53,698 bases of DNA from an uncultured Clostridia bacterium (lineage in GTDB: Bacteria > Bacillota > Clostridia > TANB77 > CAG-465). Shown one piece after another: positions 41,954 through 50,643 of the stretch. Below the pieces are notes generated by a model. That model did not search any database. It saw only the letters and a list, made by a program, of their open reading frames with translations, and was not told where the DNA came from. The stretch's first letter is position 1; the number at the start of each line of letters is the position of its first letter. The translations under genes were made by a program, and so were the position numbers. Location of the stretch: assembly GCA_944387375.1 (NCBI GenBank), contig CALXEQ010000010.1, positions 1 through 53,698 of the forward strand, written 5' to 3'.

Positions 41954-42970
41954 ATGAATAACGATAAATTAGTAAGCGCCAGAATACTAGTTATCGATGA
42001 CGATATAAATATGATGGATGTTCTTTCTGTCGTATTAAGAAGATACGGGCACTTTGTAAAAACATACACTGAACCTTTATCCGCTATAGAAGAATTACGA
42101 AAAAACAACTATGATATTTTAATTGTCAACTATTTGATGACTCCAGTAAATGGTGATAAAATTGTAGAAACAGTCAGAGAATTTAACAAAGAAATATATA
42201 TAATCCTAATGTCTATTCATAAAGATTTAGCCCCATCAATAGAAGTTATGCAAAAGCTTGATATACAAGCCTACTACGAAAAAAGCAATAGATTCGATAA
42301 TTTAATAATGCTTATCCAAGGTGGTATTAAATATATTGAGCAAATAAACAAAATCAAAAATATGAATTCAAAATTAGAACATTATTTAGTAGATTTTGCT
42401 AAAATACTACTACAAACTGTTGGAGCTAAAGATCACTATACAGAAGAACATTCTAGAAGAGTTACTATGTTTGCAGATATTTTTTCTAAATATTTGAAAC
42501 TTTCCTCAAGACAAATATCTGATTTACAAATAGCAGCAGCCTTCCATGATATTGGCAAAATAGGTATTCCAGATAATATATTACTTAAAACTACTAGACT
42601 AACTGACGATGAATATCAAGTTATTAAAACACATCCAACTATTGCAGCTAATATATTCTCTGTATCAGATATATACAAAGACATATATCCAATAATGTAT
42701 TATCATCATGAACGTTATGATGGAAAAGGATATCCAACAGGAATTAAAGGTAAACAAATCCCTTTACTTGCAAGAATACTTTCAATTTGCGATTGTTTTG
42801 ATGCTATAGTATCTAAAAGAACATATAAAGAAGGAGCAAGTATAGAATTTGCTTTATCTGAAATAGAAAAAAATACTGGTACACAATTTGATCCTGAACT
42901 TGCGCCAAAATTTATTGAAATGGTAAATAATAATATAGATTATATTGAAAAGATCTTTAAAGAATTTTAG
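41954..42970 (+). CDS. HD-GYP protein with degenerate receiver domain (c-di-GMP phosphodiesterase type)
   Basis: A 338-residue protein with an N-terminal CheY-like receiver (10-125) and a C-terminal HD-GYP domain (150-338). The catalytic motifs are intact: HDIGKIGIPDNIL (H198-D199), the HH pair at 251-252 and the GYP triplet at 259-261 (DGKGYPTG). Such domains hydrolyse c-di-GMP with a metal centre. The receiver keeps the acidic triad D15-D17 and K110, but the phospho-acceptor position is Asn (N59 in LIVNYLMTPVNG). It therefore probably cannot be phosphorylated in the usual way. The RBS is AGGTG. The gene stands alone, with its own promoter and a strong terminator. Confidence 0.9.
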   Translation: MNNDKLVSARILVIDDDINMMDVLSVVLRRYGHFVKTYTEPLSAIEELRKNNYDILIVNYLMTPVNGDKIVETVREFNKEIYIILMSIHKDLAPSIEVMQKLDIQAYYEKSNRFDNLIMLIQGGIKYIEQINKIKNMNSKLEHYLVDFAKILLQTVGAKDHYTEEHSRRVTMFADIFSKYLKLSSRQISDLQIAAAFHDIGKIGIPDNILLKTTRLTDDEYQVIKTHPTIAANIFSVSDIYKDIYPIMYYHHERYDGKGYPTGIKGKQIPLLARILSICDCFDAIVSKRTYKEGASIEFALSEIEKNTGTQFDPELAPKFIEMVNNNIDYIEKIFKEF

Positions 42971-42990
42971 CCTCTTTAAAGATCTTTTAT
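42948..42990. terminator. bidirectional hairpin terminator
   Basis: AAAAGATCTTTAAAGA (42948-42963) pairs perfectly over 16 bp with TCTTTAAAGATCTTTT (42973-42988) around a 9-base loop. The 5' arm includes the last codons of the HD-GYP gene; the convergent gene ends at 42987. Confidence 0.75.
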
Positions 42991-43532
42991 TCTATATATA
43001 TACTTATAACTTTAAATATATCTATATCTGAGCTTTGACAATTCATTTTATAGCCTATTACAGTTATTTCACAAATATTTTCATATATATCATAAAGATC
43101 AATATAAATATCTTTATTAATTAAATATTTATTTTTTCCTAAAAAAAAATTCTTCTCCGTTAATTTACTTATTATTCCCGTAGTCTTTTTTACCCTATCA
43201 TCTAATGGTATACTTTCTAAAATATTATAATAAAAGCAATTATTTTTTATACTTGAGACATCTTCTATATTAATATATCTTTTTTCATATTCTAAATTAC
43301 AAAGCATTCCATGCTCTTTTGACACACATATTTTTGTTTCATTACTACAATCTTTTTTATCATCTCTTCTTGTAATTTCATTTTCTATTTCTGGCCTTAT
43401 CCAAGTATTACCATTAGTTGTATATCCTCTTTTTTCCGAATATTCAAAAAAATCTATATCAAATGATATATTTTTCATACTTGCAGCTATACATTTTATT
43501 ACTTCCTTATTTAAATATATATATAATCTCAT
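42987..43532 (-). CDS. hypothetical protein, 181 aa
   Basis: I do not recognise a family. The protein is soluble with no signal peptide. The N-terminal part (MRLYIYLNKEVIKCIAASM) and the C-terminal half (GKNKYLINKDIYIDLYDIYENICEITVIGYKM) look like alternating strands and helices. The middle is charged and Cys-containing. The RBS is weak (AGAGTGG close to the ATG). It follows comEA by 22 bases on the same strand and probably reads through from it. Confidence 0.65.
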   Translation of the reverse strand: MRLYIYLNKEVIKCIAASMKNISFDIDFFEYSEKRGYTTNGNTWIRPEIENEITRRDDKKDCSNETKICVSKEHGMLCNLEYEKRYINIEDVSSIKNNCFYYNILESIPLDDRVKKTTGIISKLTEKNFFLGKNKYLINKDIYIDLYDIYENICEITVIGYKMNCQSSDIDIFKVISIYIE

Positions 43533-43553
43533 ACCACTCTACTATTATTTTAT

Positions 43554-44177
43554 TTAATCAACACATATATATTCCCTTATTGCTTCAAACTTTGCCTCTC
43601 CTATGCCACTAACATTTAAAATATCTTCTATTGATTCAAATTTGGTATGGTTTCTATACTCTATTATATTATCTGCTAAAGTATCTCCTACACCTTTTAA
43701 TTCTTTTAATTCTTCCTTACTTGCTGTATTTATATTTATAAGTCCTGTATTATCTTCCTCATTAGATAGTATATTTTCTTCCAAATTCTCCTCACTTGTA
43801 TTTTGTTCACTTTCTAAAATTAATTTTGGCACATCTATTTTTTCTGCGTCACTTAACTTTTCTGCTAAATTTAATTCTGATATATCAGCTTGATTAGTAA
43901 ATCCTCCACACAGATCAATTAAATCTACTACTCTAGACTCTTCATCTATATAATATACTCCAGGATTTTTAACTTCGCCAGATATATATACTGCTATCTT
44001 ACCTTCATACTTTTCTTTTTGTAATTCCTCTTCATTTATTGTTATTGATGAACTTTCTTTTGAATTTTGAATAATTAATGATATCACAGATAAAACTAAA
44101 ATAATAGAAACAATTATAATTGATTTATTTTTTAGAATAAAATTTTTAAAAGAATAAAACTTGTTTTTTATCGACAT
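43554..44177 (-). CDS. comEA: ComEA-family DNA-binding protein
   Basis: A 207-residue membrane-anchored protein of the competence DNA-receptor family. It has a membrane helix at about 18-36, an SLBB-type domain (KIAVYISGEVKNPGVYYIDEESRVVDLIDLCGGFT), an acidic Glu/Asn-rich linker, and a C-terminal double helix-hairpin-helix (INTASKEELKELKGVGDTLADNIIEYR; FESIEDILNVSGIGEAKFEAIREY) that binds DNA without sequence preference. ComEB/ComEC do not follow here. In Clostridia the protein occurs widely without proven natural transformation. RBS GGGAG. Confidence 0.93.
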   Translation of the reverse strand: MSIKNKFYSFKNFILKNKSIIIVSIILVLSVISLIIQNSKESSSITINEEELQKEKYEGKIAVYISGEVKNPGVYYIDEESRVVDLIDLCGGFTNQADISELNLAEKLSDAEKIDVPKLILESEQNTSEENLEENILSNEEDNTGLININTASKEELKELKGVGDTLADNIIEYRNHTKFESIEDILNVSGIGEAKFEAIREYICVD

Positions 44178-44200
44178 AAAACTCCCTTCCTATAAATAGT

Positions 44201-44229
44201 TAGAAGTTATGCTATTAGCATAACTTCTA
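44201..44229 (-). other. 12-bp perfect hairpin between cvpA and comEA
   Basis: TAGAAGTTATGC (44201-44212) pairs with GCATAACTTCTA (44218-44229) around TATTA. It has no clean T-run, so it is either a weak terminator of the rarA-cvpA transcript or a hairpin in the comEA leader. Confidence 0.55.
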
Positions 44230-44260
44230 TATAATTTATATATATTTAATATTTAATAAT

Positions 44261-44890
44261 TTATATATTTAAACCTGATTTTATTATACTTACTATAAAG
44301 TTATAATTATATAGTAATTTTATAACAAAAGTTTGATCTATATATTCTTCTATTGAAGCAAACATTGGTAAAGGTGCTATGAAAGATAAAATAGCAAGTA
44401 AAATCCAAATCTTTAATATAACAGATAGTGCTCCAATAATTGTGCCTCCAATTCCATTTATTGATGAAAGTATAGGTAAATTAAATACTAAGTTTAATAC
44501 CATTTGTAAAATATAGCAAATCAATTTAACTACTAAAAATATTGCTATAAAACTTATCCCTTTCATTATAAACATTGTAACTGTTTGAGATGCTTGTGAA
44601 ACTTGCTCTGGTGTTGTAACATTAGAAATTATTGTACCATAAAAAGAATCTTCAACATTTTTTCCATCTTCTATCATTTGATTTATATTATCCTCAACAA
44701 TTCCACTTACTGATTTTCCTAGTCCTGAATCATATAACGCATTAGCCACAGTTGATTGTAAAACAAATGCTAATACCAAAGCAAGAATTAATGAAATAAA
44801 ACTTACTACTATACCAACCAATCCTCTTTTATGACCAGAGAAAGCTCCCAATACAATTAATCCAATTACCACTAAATCTAAAATAAACAA
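44261..44890 (-). CDS. CvpA-family membrane protein
   Basis: A 209-residue protein with four or five membrane helices. The N-terminal family pattern is FILDLVVIGLIVLGAFSGHKRGLVGIVVSFISLI, and the conserved inner segment SINGIGGTIIGALSVILKIWILL lies near 143. CvpA proteins are linked to colicin V export in E. coli and to envelope integrity or cell division elsewhere; the molecular role is not settled. The start is a TTG at 44890, seven bases after GGGGG. It is the third gene after rarA and the DUF5711-type gene. Confidence 0.88.
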   Translation of the reverse strand: MFILDLVVIGLIVLGAFSGHKRGLVGIVVSFISLILALVLAFVLQSTVANALYDSGLGKSVSGIVEDNINQMIEDGKNVEDSFYGTIISNVTTPEQVSQASQTVTMFIMKGISFIAIFLVVKLICYILQMVLNLVFNLPILSSINGIGGTIIGALSVILKIWILLAILSFIAPLPMFASIEEYIDQTFVIKLLYNYNFIVSIIKSGLNI

Positions 44891-44903
44891 TTTTCTTCCC
44901 CCT

Positions 44904-46220
44904 TTACAAATTTATTATATATATTTTATTTGTATATATTAAAGCTAAACTTTTATTATTATTAAATATAATAGATTTTTTTGGTGTAAAATTAGTTTGC
45001 CTTATTCCTAAATCAACACCCCATTTATTTAAAATATGTATATAATCTTGATATATATAATAATTAATATATTCACTACTTATCATATCTTTAGGTACAG
45101 AATCTATATACGTACTACTTACTGTTTGTCCACTATAATTTACATTTTGTATAACATATTTATCTTGAGATATATCTCTTTCCAAAAACGTATAATAATC
45201 ACTATTTAAAGCTACAAACAGCATTTGTGTTGTATCAAATTCTTTCAATGTATTCATGCTTCCACTATTTATATCTATTTGTACAATACTATCGTCAAGT
45301 AGTGCATATATGTTTTTACCTTCTACAATAAACTTATACATAAAGTGATTATCTAATGTTATTATTTCTTTTATTTGTTCCCCTTCGTTTTTAGATATAT
45401 CTATCATCCTTATTCTAACACCAATATTAGATGAATTAGATATTGCTTCTGCAAAGAATAATTTTTTAGCATCATCTAGCATTTTTAAAGATATAATATT
45501 TTCCTGAGATAAATACGTGTCATATTTATTATTTCCTTTTTTATCATAAACAGAAATTATGTTATTATATCCAGATTCATTTGCATATTCGATAGCTATA
45601 TTTCCATATTTATCTATAAAAGAATTTTTTATTATTCCATCAATTTTTTTATTTAATATTTCATTTTGACTCTCAAATAGATATATCCTTCCAGTAGAAT
45701 TATTTGTTACTAACATATACTTTCCTTCAACATATATATTTGGAGAAAAACTCTCAGAAAAATTATATGTCCATGTAACCTCACATTTATTATTGTATAA
45801 TGTTATAGTATTATTTGAATATACATATAATTGTTCATCATACATACCATATATATCACTATCTTTAGTAACAAGCTCAATTCTATTACTATCTATAGGA
45901 ACATTAGCATTATTATTGATATTTATTCCAAATATTGGTCCATAATTATATAATAGCCATACAATTAATATAATGAATGCACAAATTATTAATATAGTAC
46001 TACTACTAATTTTATATCTTATTTTGGGTCTTTCTATCATTTGGCCATTTGCATTTCTCTCAAACCTGTTTATTCTACTATTTCTTTGTCTTTCTAATTC
46101 TTCTTTATTTTTATTTACTATATCTACTCCCTTAGCTATATCATCCTCAACAGATAAATCCACATTATTTACTTCGTCTAAAAATACAGATGAATTTTTA
46201 TTCTTCTTTCTCTTCCTCAT
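44904..46220 (-). CDS. DUF5711-family membrane-anchored beta-propeller protein
   Basis: A 438-residue protein with a charged cytoplasmic N-terminus of about 70 residues, one membrane helix (about 73-92, STILIICAFIILIVWLLYNYG), and an extracellular part of repeated four-strand blades (DEQLYVYSNNTITLYNNKCEVTWTYNF; GNIAIEYANESGYNNIISVYDKKG; NIYALLDDSIVQIDINSGSM). This matches the DUF5711 family common in Clostridia, of unknown function. The ATG at 46220 follows GGGAG by seven bases. It overlaps the end of rarA by 23 bases, so expression is coupled. Confidence 0.8.
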   Translation of the reverse strand: MRKRKKNKNSSVFLDEVNNVDLSVEDDIAKGVDIVNKNKEELERQRNSRINRFERNANGQMIERPKIRYKISSSTILIICAFIILIVWLLYNYGPIFGININNNANVPIDSNRIELVTKDSDIYGMYDEQLYVYSNNTITLYNNKCEVTWTYNFSESFSPNIYVEGKYMLVTNNSTGRIYLFESQNEILNKKIDGIIKNSFIDKYGNIAIEYANESGYNNIISVYDKKGNNKYDTYLSQENIISLKMLDDAKKLFFAEAISNSSNIGVRIRMIDISKNEGEQIKEIITLDNHFMYKFIVEGKNIYALLDDSIVQIDINSGSMNTLKEFDTTQMLFVALNSDYYTFLERDISQDKYVIQNVNYSGQTVSSTYIDSVPKDMISSEYINYYIYQDYIHILNKWGVDLGIRQTNFTPKKSIIFNNNKSLALIYTNKIYIINL

Positions 46221-47457
46221 AAAAATTCTCCCATTCTCTTGGTTCATAATATTTTGTACCCAACAATTTATCTGGTAAATATTGTTGCTCTACTTTTCCA
46301 TATTTATAATCATGTGGATACTTATATCCCTCACTATATCCAAACTGTTCCATACCTTTTGCTGGTGCATTTCTAATATGCATTGGTACTTGTCCTACAT
46401 CCTTTGTTTTAACGTCTTCAAGTGCCTTATTAATACCTCTATATGATGTATTAGATTTAGGACTTAATGCTACAGTAAGTGCTGCTTGGGCAAGTAAAAT
46501 TCTAGCTTCAGGCATCCCCACTTGATGCACTCCATTCATTGCCGCTACAGCAACTTTTAGCGCATCACTATTAGCAAGTCCAACATCTTCTGATGACTGT
46601 ATCACAATTCTTCTTGCTATAAACATAGGATCTTCACCTGCATCCAACATTCTTGCTAAATAATGTAGCGTTGCATCAGGGTCTGAACCTCTCATAGATT
46701 TAATAAATGCAGATATTACATCATAATGTGAATCATCTGTTTTATCATAAACTGCTTTTTTTTGCTGTACACAATTTATAGCAACATCTCTATTAACTAC
46801 TATTTTGCCAGATTCATTCATATCAGTAGTTATAACTGCAAGTTCTAATGCATTTAATGCTGTTCTTACATCTCCATTTGAACACATAGCAATATATTCT
46901 AAAGCCTTATCATCAACATCTAAATTATAATTACCTAGACCATTTTCTTTATCCTGTATGCAATTTTTTAGTATTTTTATTATATCATCTTGTTGTAATT
47001 CTTTAAATTTAAATACTGTAGATCTAGAGATAAGAGCTTTATTCACAGAAAAATATGGATTTTCTGTAGTAGCGCCAATTAGTATAACAGTTCCTTTTTC
47101 TACATGTGGAAGTAAAGCATCTTGTTGCAATTTATTAAATCTGTGTATTTCATCTATAAAAAGTATCACTTTTCCAGTTGGATTTGTGAATATATTTTGA
47201 GCTTCATCTACCACTCTTTTTATATCACTCACACCAGCTGTAGTTGCATTTAAAGTAACAAATTTGTTTTTAGTTGTACTTGCAATCACTCTAGCAAGTG
47301 AAGTTTTTCCACAACCCGGTGGACCCCAAAATATAGCTGATGTTAATTTATCTGCCTTAATTAATCTGTATAATAATTTATCTTTTCCTACAATATCTTC
47401 TTGACCATAAAAATCCTCTAATTTTGTAGGTTTCATTCTATATGCAAGTGGCTCCAT
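46198..47457 (-). CDS. rarA: replication-associated recombination protein RarA
   Basis: RarA (MgsA) is an AAA+ ATPase related to clamp loaders that acts at stalled replication forks. The 419 residues contain an N-terminal PLAYRMKPTKLEDFYGQEDIVG, Walker A FWGPPGCGKTSLARVIA near 45, Walker B KVILFIDEIHRFNKLQQDALLPHVE near 95, and ATTENPYFSVNKALISR (sensor 1). The C-terminal oligomerisation part has IKSMRGSDPDATLHYLARML and SEDVGLANSDAL. Normal length, RBS AGAGGTG. First gene of the rarA-DUF5711-cvpA unit. Confidence 0.97.
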   Translation of the reverse strand: MEPLAYRMKPTKLEDFYGQEDIVGKDKLLYRLIKADKLTSAIFWGPPGCGKTSLARVIASTTKNKFVTLNATTAGVSDIKRVVDEAQNIFTNPTGKVILFIDEIHRFNKLQQDALLPHVEKGTVILIGATTENPYFSVNKALISRSTVFKFKELQQDDIIKILKNCIQDKENGLGNYNLDVDDKALEYIAMCSNGDVRTALNALELAVITTDMNESGKIVVNRDVAINCVQQKKAVYDKTDDSHYDVISAFIKSMRGSDPDATLHYLARMLDAGEDPMFIARRIVIQSSEDVGLANSDALKVAVAAMNGVHQVGMPEARILLAQAALTVALSPKSNTSYRGINKALEDVKTKDVGQVPMHIRNAPAKGMEQFGYSEGYKYPHDYKYGKVEQQYLPDKLLGTKYYEPREWENFYEEEKEE

Positions 47458-47489
47458 AAAACACCTCTTTTATCCTTATATTCCTAATT

Positions 47490-47518
47490 ATTATATAATA
47501 AAACTTACTCATTATCAA
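47490..47518 (-). promoter_or_regulatory. rarA promoter
   Basis: On the minus strand TTGATA (47518-47513), 17 bp, TATAAT (47495-47490). Confidence 0.65.
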
Positions 47519-47609
47519 GAAAGATTTTACATAAGATTATAATATATAAAAATGAATAAAAATTAATTTAAATTTTTATATAATTATATTATAAAATTTT
47601 ATTATTTTA

Positions 47610-47638
47610 TTGAAAAAAAGAAAATATAATTATATAAT
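47610..47638 (+). promoter_or_regulatory. promoter of the zinc-ribbon gene
   Basis: TTGAAA (47610-47615), 17 bp, TATAAT (47633-47638). Confidence 0.65.
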
Positions 47639-47661
47639 ACTTTTACTGTGAGGTGATTTGT

Positions 47662-47979
47662 TTGGATAATATTGATGAGATTAGAAAAAATTTATTAGAT
47701 AATCCTCCTCTTGGATATTCTAAAGAAGATATTCATAATATGACTGATGAAGACTTGCTAAAACTATATAATAGTACTATAGATAAAAATATAAAATATA
47801 AATGTAGAAATTGTGGATATACATGTGATATTCCAGAAAAAATAGTAATAAAGTTTGATAAACTATATGGTGATACTTACTTTCCACCAAAATTTAGTTG
47901 TTCCAATTGTCATGGCGGTAGTATGTATCCACTTTTTTACAAAGGTATAAATGGAAAAATTTTTAAATTCGGCGAATAA
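47662..47979 (+). CDS. small zinc-ribbon protein, 105 aa
   Basis: An N-terminal helical half (NIDEIRKNLLDNPPLGYSKEDIHNMTDEDLLKLYN) is followed by a zinc ribbon built from two Cys-x2-Cys pairs (KCRNCGYTC and FSCSNCHGG) separated by about 30 residues. The four cysteines probably hold one zinc ion. The role is unknown; such proteins often bind nucleic acid or partner proteins. The start is a TTG at 47662, eight bases after GAGG; a GTG at 47653 lies inside the RBS. The gene has its own promoter and ends at a terminator shared with convergent transketolase. Confidence 0.75.
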   Translation: MDNIDEIRKNLLDNPPLGYSKEDIHNMTDEDLLKLYNSTIDKNIKYKCRNCGYTCDIPEKIVIKFDKLYGDTYFPPKFSCSNCHGGSMYPLFYKGINGKIFKFGE

Positions 47980-47980
47980 A

Positions 47981-48007
47981 AGAACACCTTAATTAAGGTG
48001 TTTTTTA
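47981..48007. terminator. bidirectional intrinsic terminator
   Basis: AACACCTTAATTAAGGTGTT is fully self-complementary and is followed by a T-run. It ends both the zinc-ribbon gene and the transketolase operon. Confidence 0.82.
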
Positions 48008-48009
48008 TA

Positions 48010-48915
48010 TTAAAACTTACTTTCTATATTCTCTTTAGTAAGTCCAAAATATCCATATACCGCTTTTGCACTACCTGATTTTCCAAATCTATCAGGTATA
48101 CCTATCTTTTCTAATTTCTTAGGATAGTTCTCACAAAGCACATTTGCTACTATACTACCAATTCCACCAATTATACTATGATCTTCAATTGATACTAATT
48201 TTTCTGTTTCTTTTGCACATTTTATTATTGCCTCTTTATCTACAGGCTTTATACTATATAAATCTACTACTCGTATATTTATGCCTCTTTCTTTTAAATC
48301 TTTTTGTGCATTCAAAGCTATTGATACAGTTGGTCCATATGAAAACACTGTCCCATCAGTACCATCCCCAAATATATGTGAGCCACCAATCTTAAATTCA
48401 TATGTCTCATCATATATATCATCTACATCGCTTCTTCCAAGTCTTATGTACTTTGGTCCTTCCTCATTCATACAAACTTTTAATATCTTTTTTGTACTTA
48501 TATCATCTGCAGGAGATAAAACCTTCATATCTGGTACTACATTCATTAGAGCAACATCTTCTACACATTGATGAGTAGGTCCATCTTCACCTACCATAAC
48601 TCCTGCATGAGTTGCACATAAATTTACATTAACATGTGAATAAGCTGCAGTATTTCTTACTTGATCATACGCTCTTCCAGCCATAAACATGGCAAAAGTA
48701 GATGCAAATACAATTTTACCAGATAAAGCAAGACCACATGCAGTGCCTACTAAATCTTGTTCTGCAATTCCAACATCAATATGTCTTTTAGGATATTTTT
48801 CCATAAACATATTAGTTTTAGTAGCACTAGCTAAATCTGCATCTAACACTACTACATTTTTATTTTCTCCAATACTTTCTAAGAATTCACCATAAGCTTT
48901 TCTTGTTGATTTCAT
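48010..48915 (-). CDS. transketolase, C-terminal subunit
   Basis: The second half of a split transketolase, which moves two-carbon units between sugars in the pentose phosphate pathway. The 301 residues hold the pyrimidine-binding domain (NKNVVVLDADLASATKTNMF, RHIDVGIAEQDLVGTACGLALSGKIVFASTFAMFM, HAGVMVGEDGPTHQ) and the C-terminal domain (IRVVDLYSIKPVDKEAI, EDHSIIGGIGSIVANVL). The catalytic Glu of the IAEQDL motif that activates ThDP is present. Its ATG overlaps by one base the stop of the coiled-coil gene placed between it and the first subunit. Confidence 0.95.
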   Translation of the reverse strand: MKSTRKAYGEFLESIGENKNVVVLDADLASATKTNMFMEKYPKRHIDVGIAEQDLVGTACGLALSGKIVFASTFAMFMAGRAYDQVRNTAAYSHVNVNLCATHAGVMVGEDGPTHQCVEDVALMNVVPDMKVLSPADDISTKKILKVCMNEEGPKYIRLGRSDVDDIYDETYEFKIGGSHIFGDGTDGTVFSYGPTVSIALNAQKDLKERGINIRVVDLYSIKPVDKEAIIKCAKETEKLVSIEDHSIIGGIGSIVANVLCENYPKKLEKIGIPDRFGKSGSAKAVYGYFGLTKENIESKF

Positions 48916-49817
48916 TAAATCACCTCATCTATTATATTATTATAACTTAAAAGTTCTAATGTGGATACATCATTTTTTAACATATCACTATACATCTGAA
49001 TTTCATTTACTTTATTTATATTTTTCTTCTTTTCATTTATTCTATCTAACATAACTACGTTTTCACTGTTTATTTTATTATAAAAATCCTTGTTAAAGAA
49101 AAATGGTATTTTCGTATTAGTATCTATTACTGCAAGAGAATTATTAATTAAATCTCCTAGTTCATACTCAACAGACAACTTATTAATAAATTCATCTATT
49201 TCATCTGACGTATATCCACAATTTTTTGTTATATTTACTATTTCAAGTATACTTTTATTTTCAGGTATATATTTTTTATTTAATGTTTCTACTTTTTTTA
49301 AATTATAATTTTCAAGTAACACTTTTTTATTTTTAGCTCTGCCTGTTATTTTATCAAAGATATTTATATTCTTAGATAATTCTTTTATTTTAGAATCTAA
49401 ATATTTTGTTTCTTCATCTCTTATCAATTGATTAGCTTTTTGTGCTATTTTATTTATGTATTCTCTTACTTTTAAATCTCTATTTTCACAAACAAGTTCA
49501 TTTATATTTTTTAGTTTTATATCATCTAAATATAAAATATTATTTAATAACTTATATTCGTCCTCAATATTTTCTTCATTATTTTCGTTTAACTGTAAAA
49601 GTATTTGATCAGCTTTAGTTATATATTTATTTAACTCATCCATTACATCATTATTTAATTCTTTTTCTACATCAATGCTTATTCCTATATCTTTTGCAAA
49701 ATTATATTTATTTTTAAGATCATCATTATTTTTCTCAATTACTTCATTAATCTTTTTTACTCTTGTCTTTAAATTTTCCAACCTAAAGCTAATGTCATTT
49801 TTTGAAATATTTTCCAT
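48915..49817 (-). CDS. coiled-coil protein of unknown function inside the transketolase operon
   Basis: A 300-residue, strongly charged, almost wholly helical protein with predicted coiled coils (SFRLENLKTRVKKINEVIEKNNDDLKNKY; SKIKELSKNINIFDKITGRAKNKKVLLENYNLKK). A less helical region lies near 205-250 (YELGDLINNSLAVIDTNTKIPFFFN). No cysteine motif, signal peptide or membrane segment is visible. I do not recognise a family. It starts nine bases after the first transketolase subunit (RBS AGGAG) and overlaps the second by one base (TAATG, RBS GAGGTG in its last codons), so it is co-translated with both. Confidence 0.8.
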   Translation of the reverse strand: MENISKNDISFRLENLKTRVKKINEVIEKNNDDLKNKYNFAKDIGISIDVEKELNNDVMDELNKYITKADQILLQLNENNEENIEDEYKLLNNILYLDDIKLKNINELVCENRDLKVREYINKIAQKANQLIRDEETKYLDSKIKELSKNINIFDKITGRAKNKKVLLENYNLKKVETLNKKYIPENKSILEIVNITKNCGYTSDEIDEFINKLSVEYELGDLINNSLAVIDTNTKIPFFFNKDFYNKINSENVVMLDRINEKKKNINKVNEIQMYSDMLKNDVSTLELLSYNNIIDEVI

Positions 49818-49826
49818 CTCTATCTC

Positions 49827-50630
49827 CTATTTTGAAAGTTCTTCTATAGCTTTTTTATATTCTTCTTCACTTGGAGCTTTACCATGCCATGAAGCATTAT
49901 TTTCCATGAAAGATACTCCTTTTCCTTTTACAGTATTAGCAATAATAATGTTAGGTTTACTAGATAACTTTGCATTGTCTATAGATGATAATATTTCTTC
50001 AAAACTATGTCCATTAATTGTTTGCACATTCCATCCAAAAGCAGAGAATTTTTCATCTAACTTATCCACACCTTTAACATCTAAAATATTCCCGTCAATT
50101 TGTAGTTTATTATAATCTAAAAAAGCTATTATATTATTTAATTTATATTTATTAGCTGTCATACATGCTTCCCATATTTGTCCTTCTTCTATTTCACCAT
50201 CACCTAATAGACAATAGACATATCCTTGACTTTTATCTAACTTTTTTGCAAGCGCCATTCCATTAGCAATAGATAATCCCTGACCTAAAGAACCACTTGA
50301 AACATCTACACCATTTATTTTATTTGTAGGATGTCCTTCTAAATAACTATCTATTTTTCTTAAAGTCTTTAAATCCTCATGTGGTATAAATCCTACACTA
50401 GACAAAACGGCATAGTATGCTGGAGCTGCATGCCCCTTAGATAATATAAATTTATCTATCCTTTGGCCTTTTTCATCTAAATTCAAATTCATTTTATTAT
50501 AATATAGTGCAACTAAAATGTCTGTACAAGAAAGTGAGCCACCTGGATGACCAGATTTAGCGTTATATACCATTTCAATGATATCTTTTCTAATATTTTT
50601 AGAAATCTCTTCTAAATTACTAATATCCAT
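49827..50630 (-). CDS. transketolase, N-terminal subunit
   Basis: The ThDP-binding half of a split transketolase. The 267 residues contain KSGHPGGSLSCTDILVALYYNKM, DKFILSKGHAAPAYYAVL, SGSLGQGLSIANGMALAKKL, and the ThDP-magnesium motif GDGEIEEGQIWEACMTANKYKLNNIIAFLDYNK. The C-terminus SWHGKAPSEEEYKKAIEEL is typical. The second subunit follows after one inserted gene. Split transketolases are common in Clostridia. RBS GGAGG; the gene starts 13 bases after the Alg13-like gene. Confidence 0.95.
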   Translation of the reverse strand: MDISNLEEISKNIRKDIIEMVYNAKSGHPGGSLSCTDILVALYYNKMNLNLDEKGQRIDKFILSKGHAAPAYYAVLSSVGFIPHEDLKTLRKIDSYLEGHPTNKINGVDVSSGSLGQGLSIANGMALAKKLDKSQGYVYCLLGDGEIEEGQIWEACMTANKYKLNNIIAFLDYNKLQIDGNILDVKGVDKLDEKFSAFGWNVQTINGHSFEEILSSIDNAKLSSKPNIIIANTVKGKGVSFMENNASWHGKAPSEEEYKKAIEELSK

Positions 50631-50643
50631 ATAACAACCTCCA

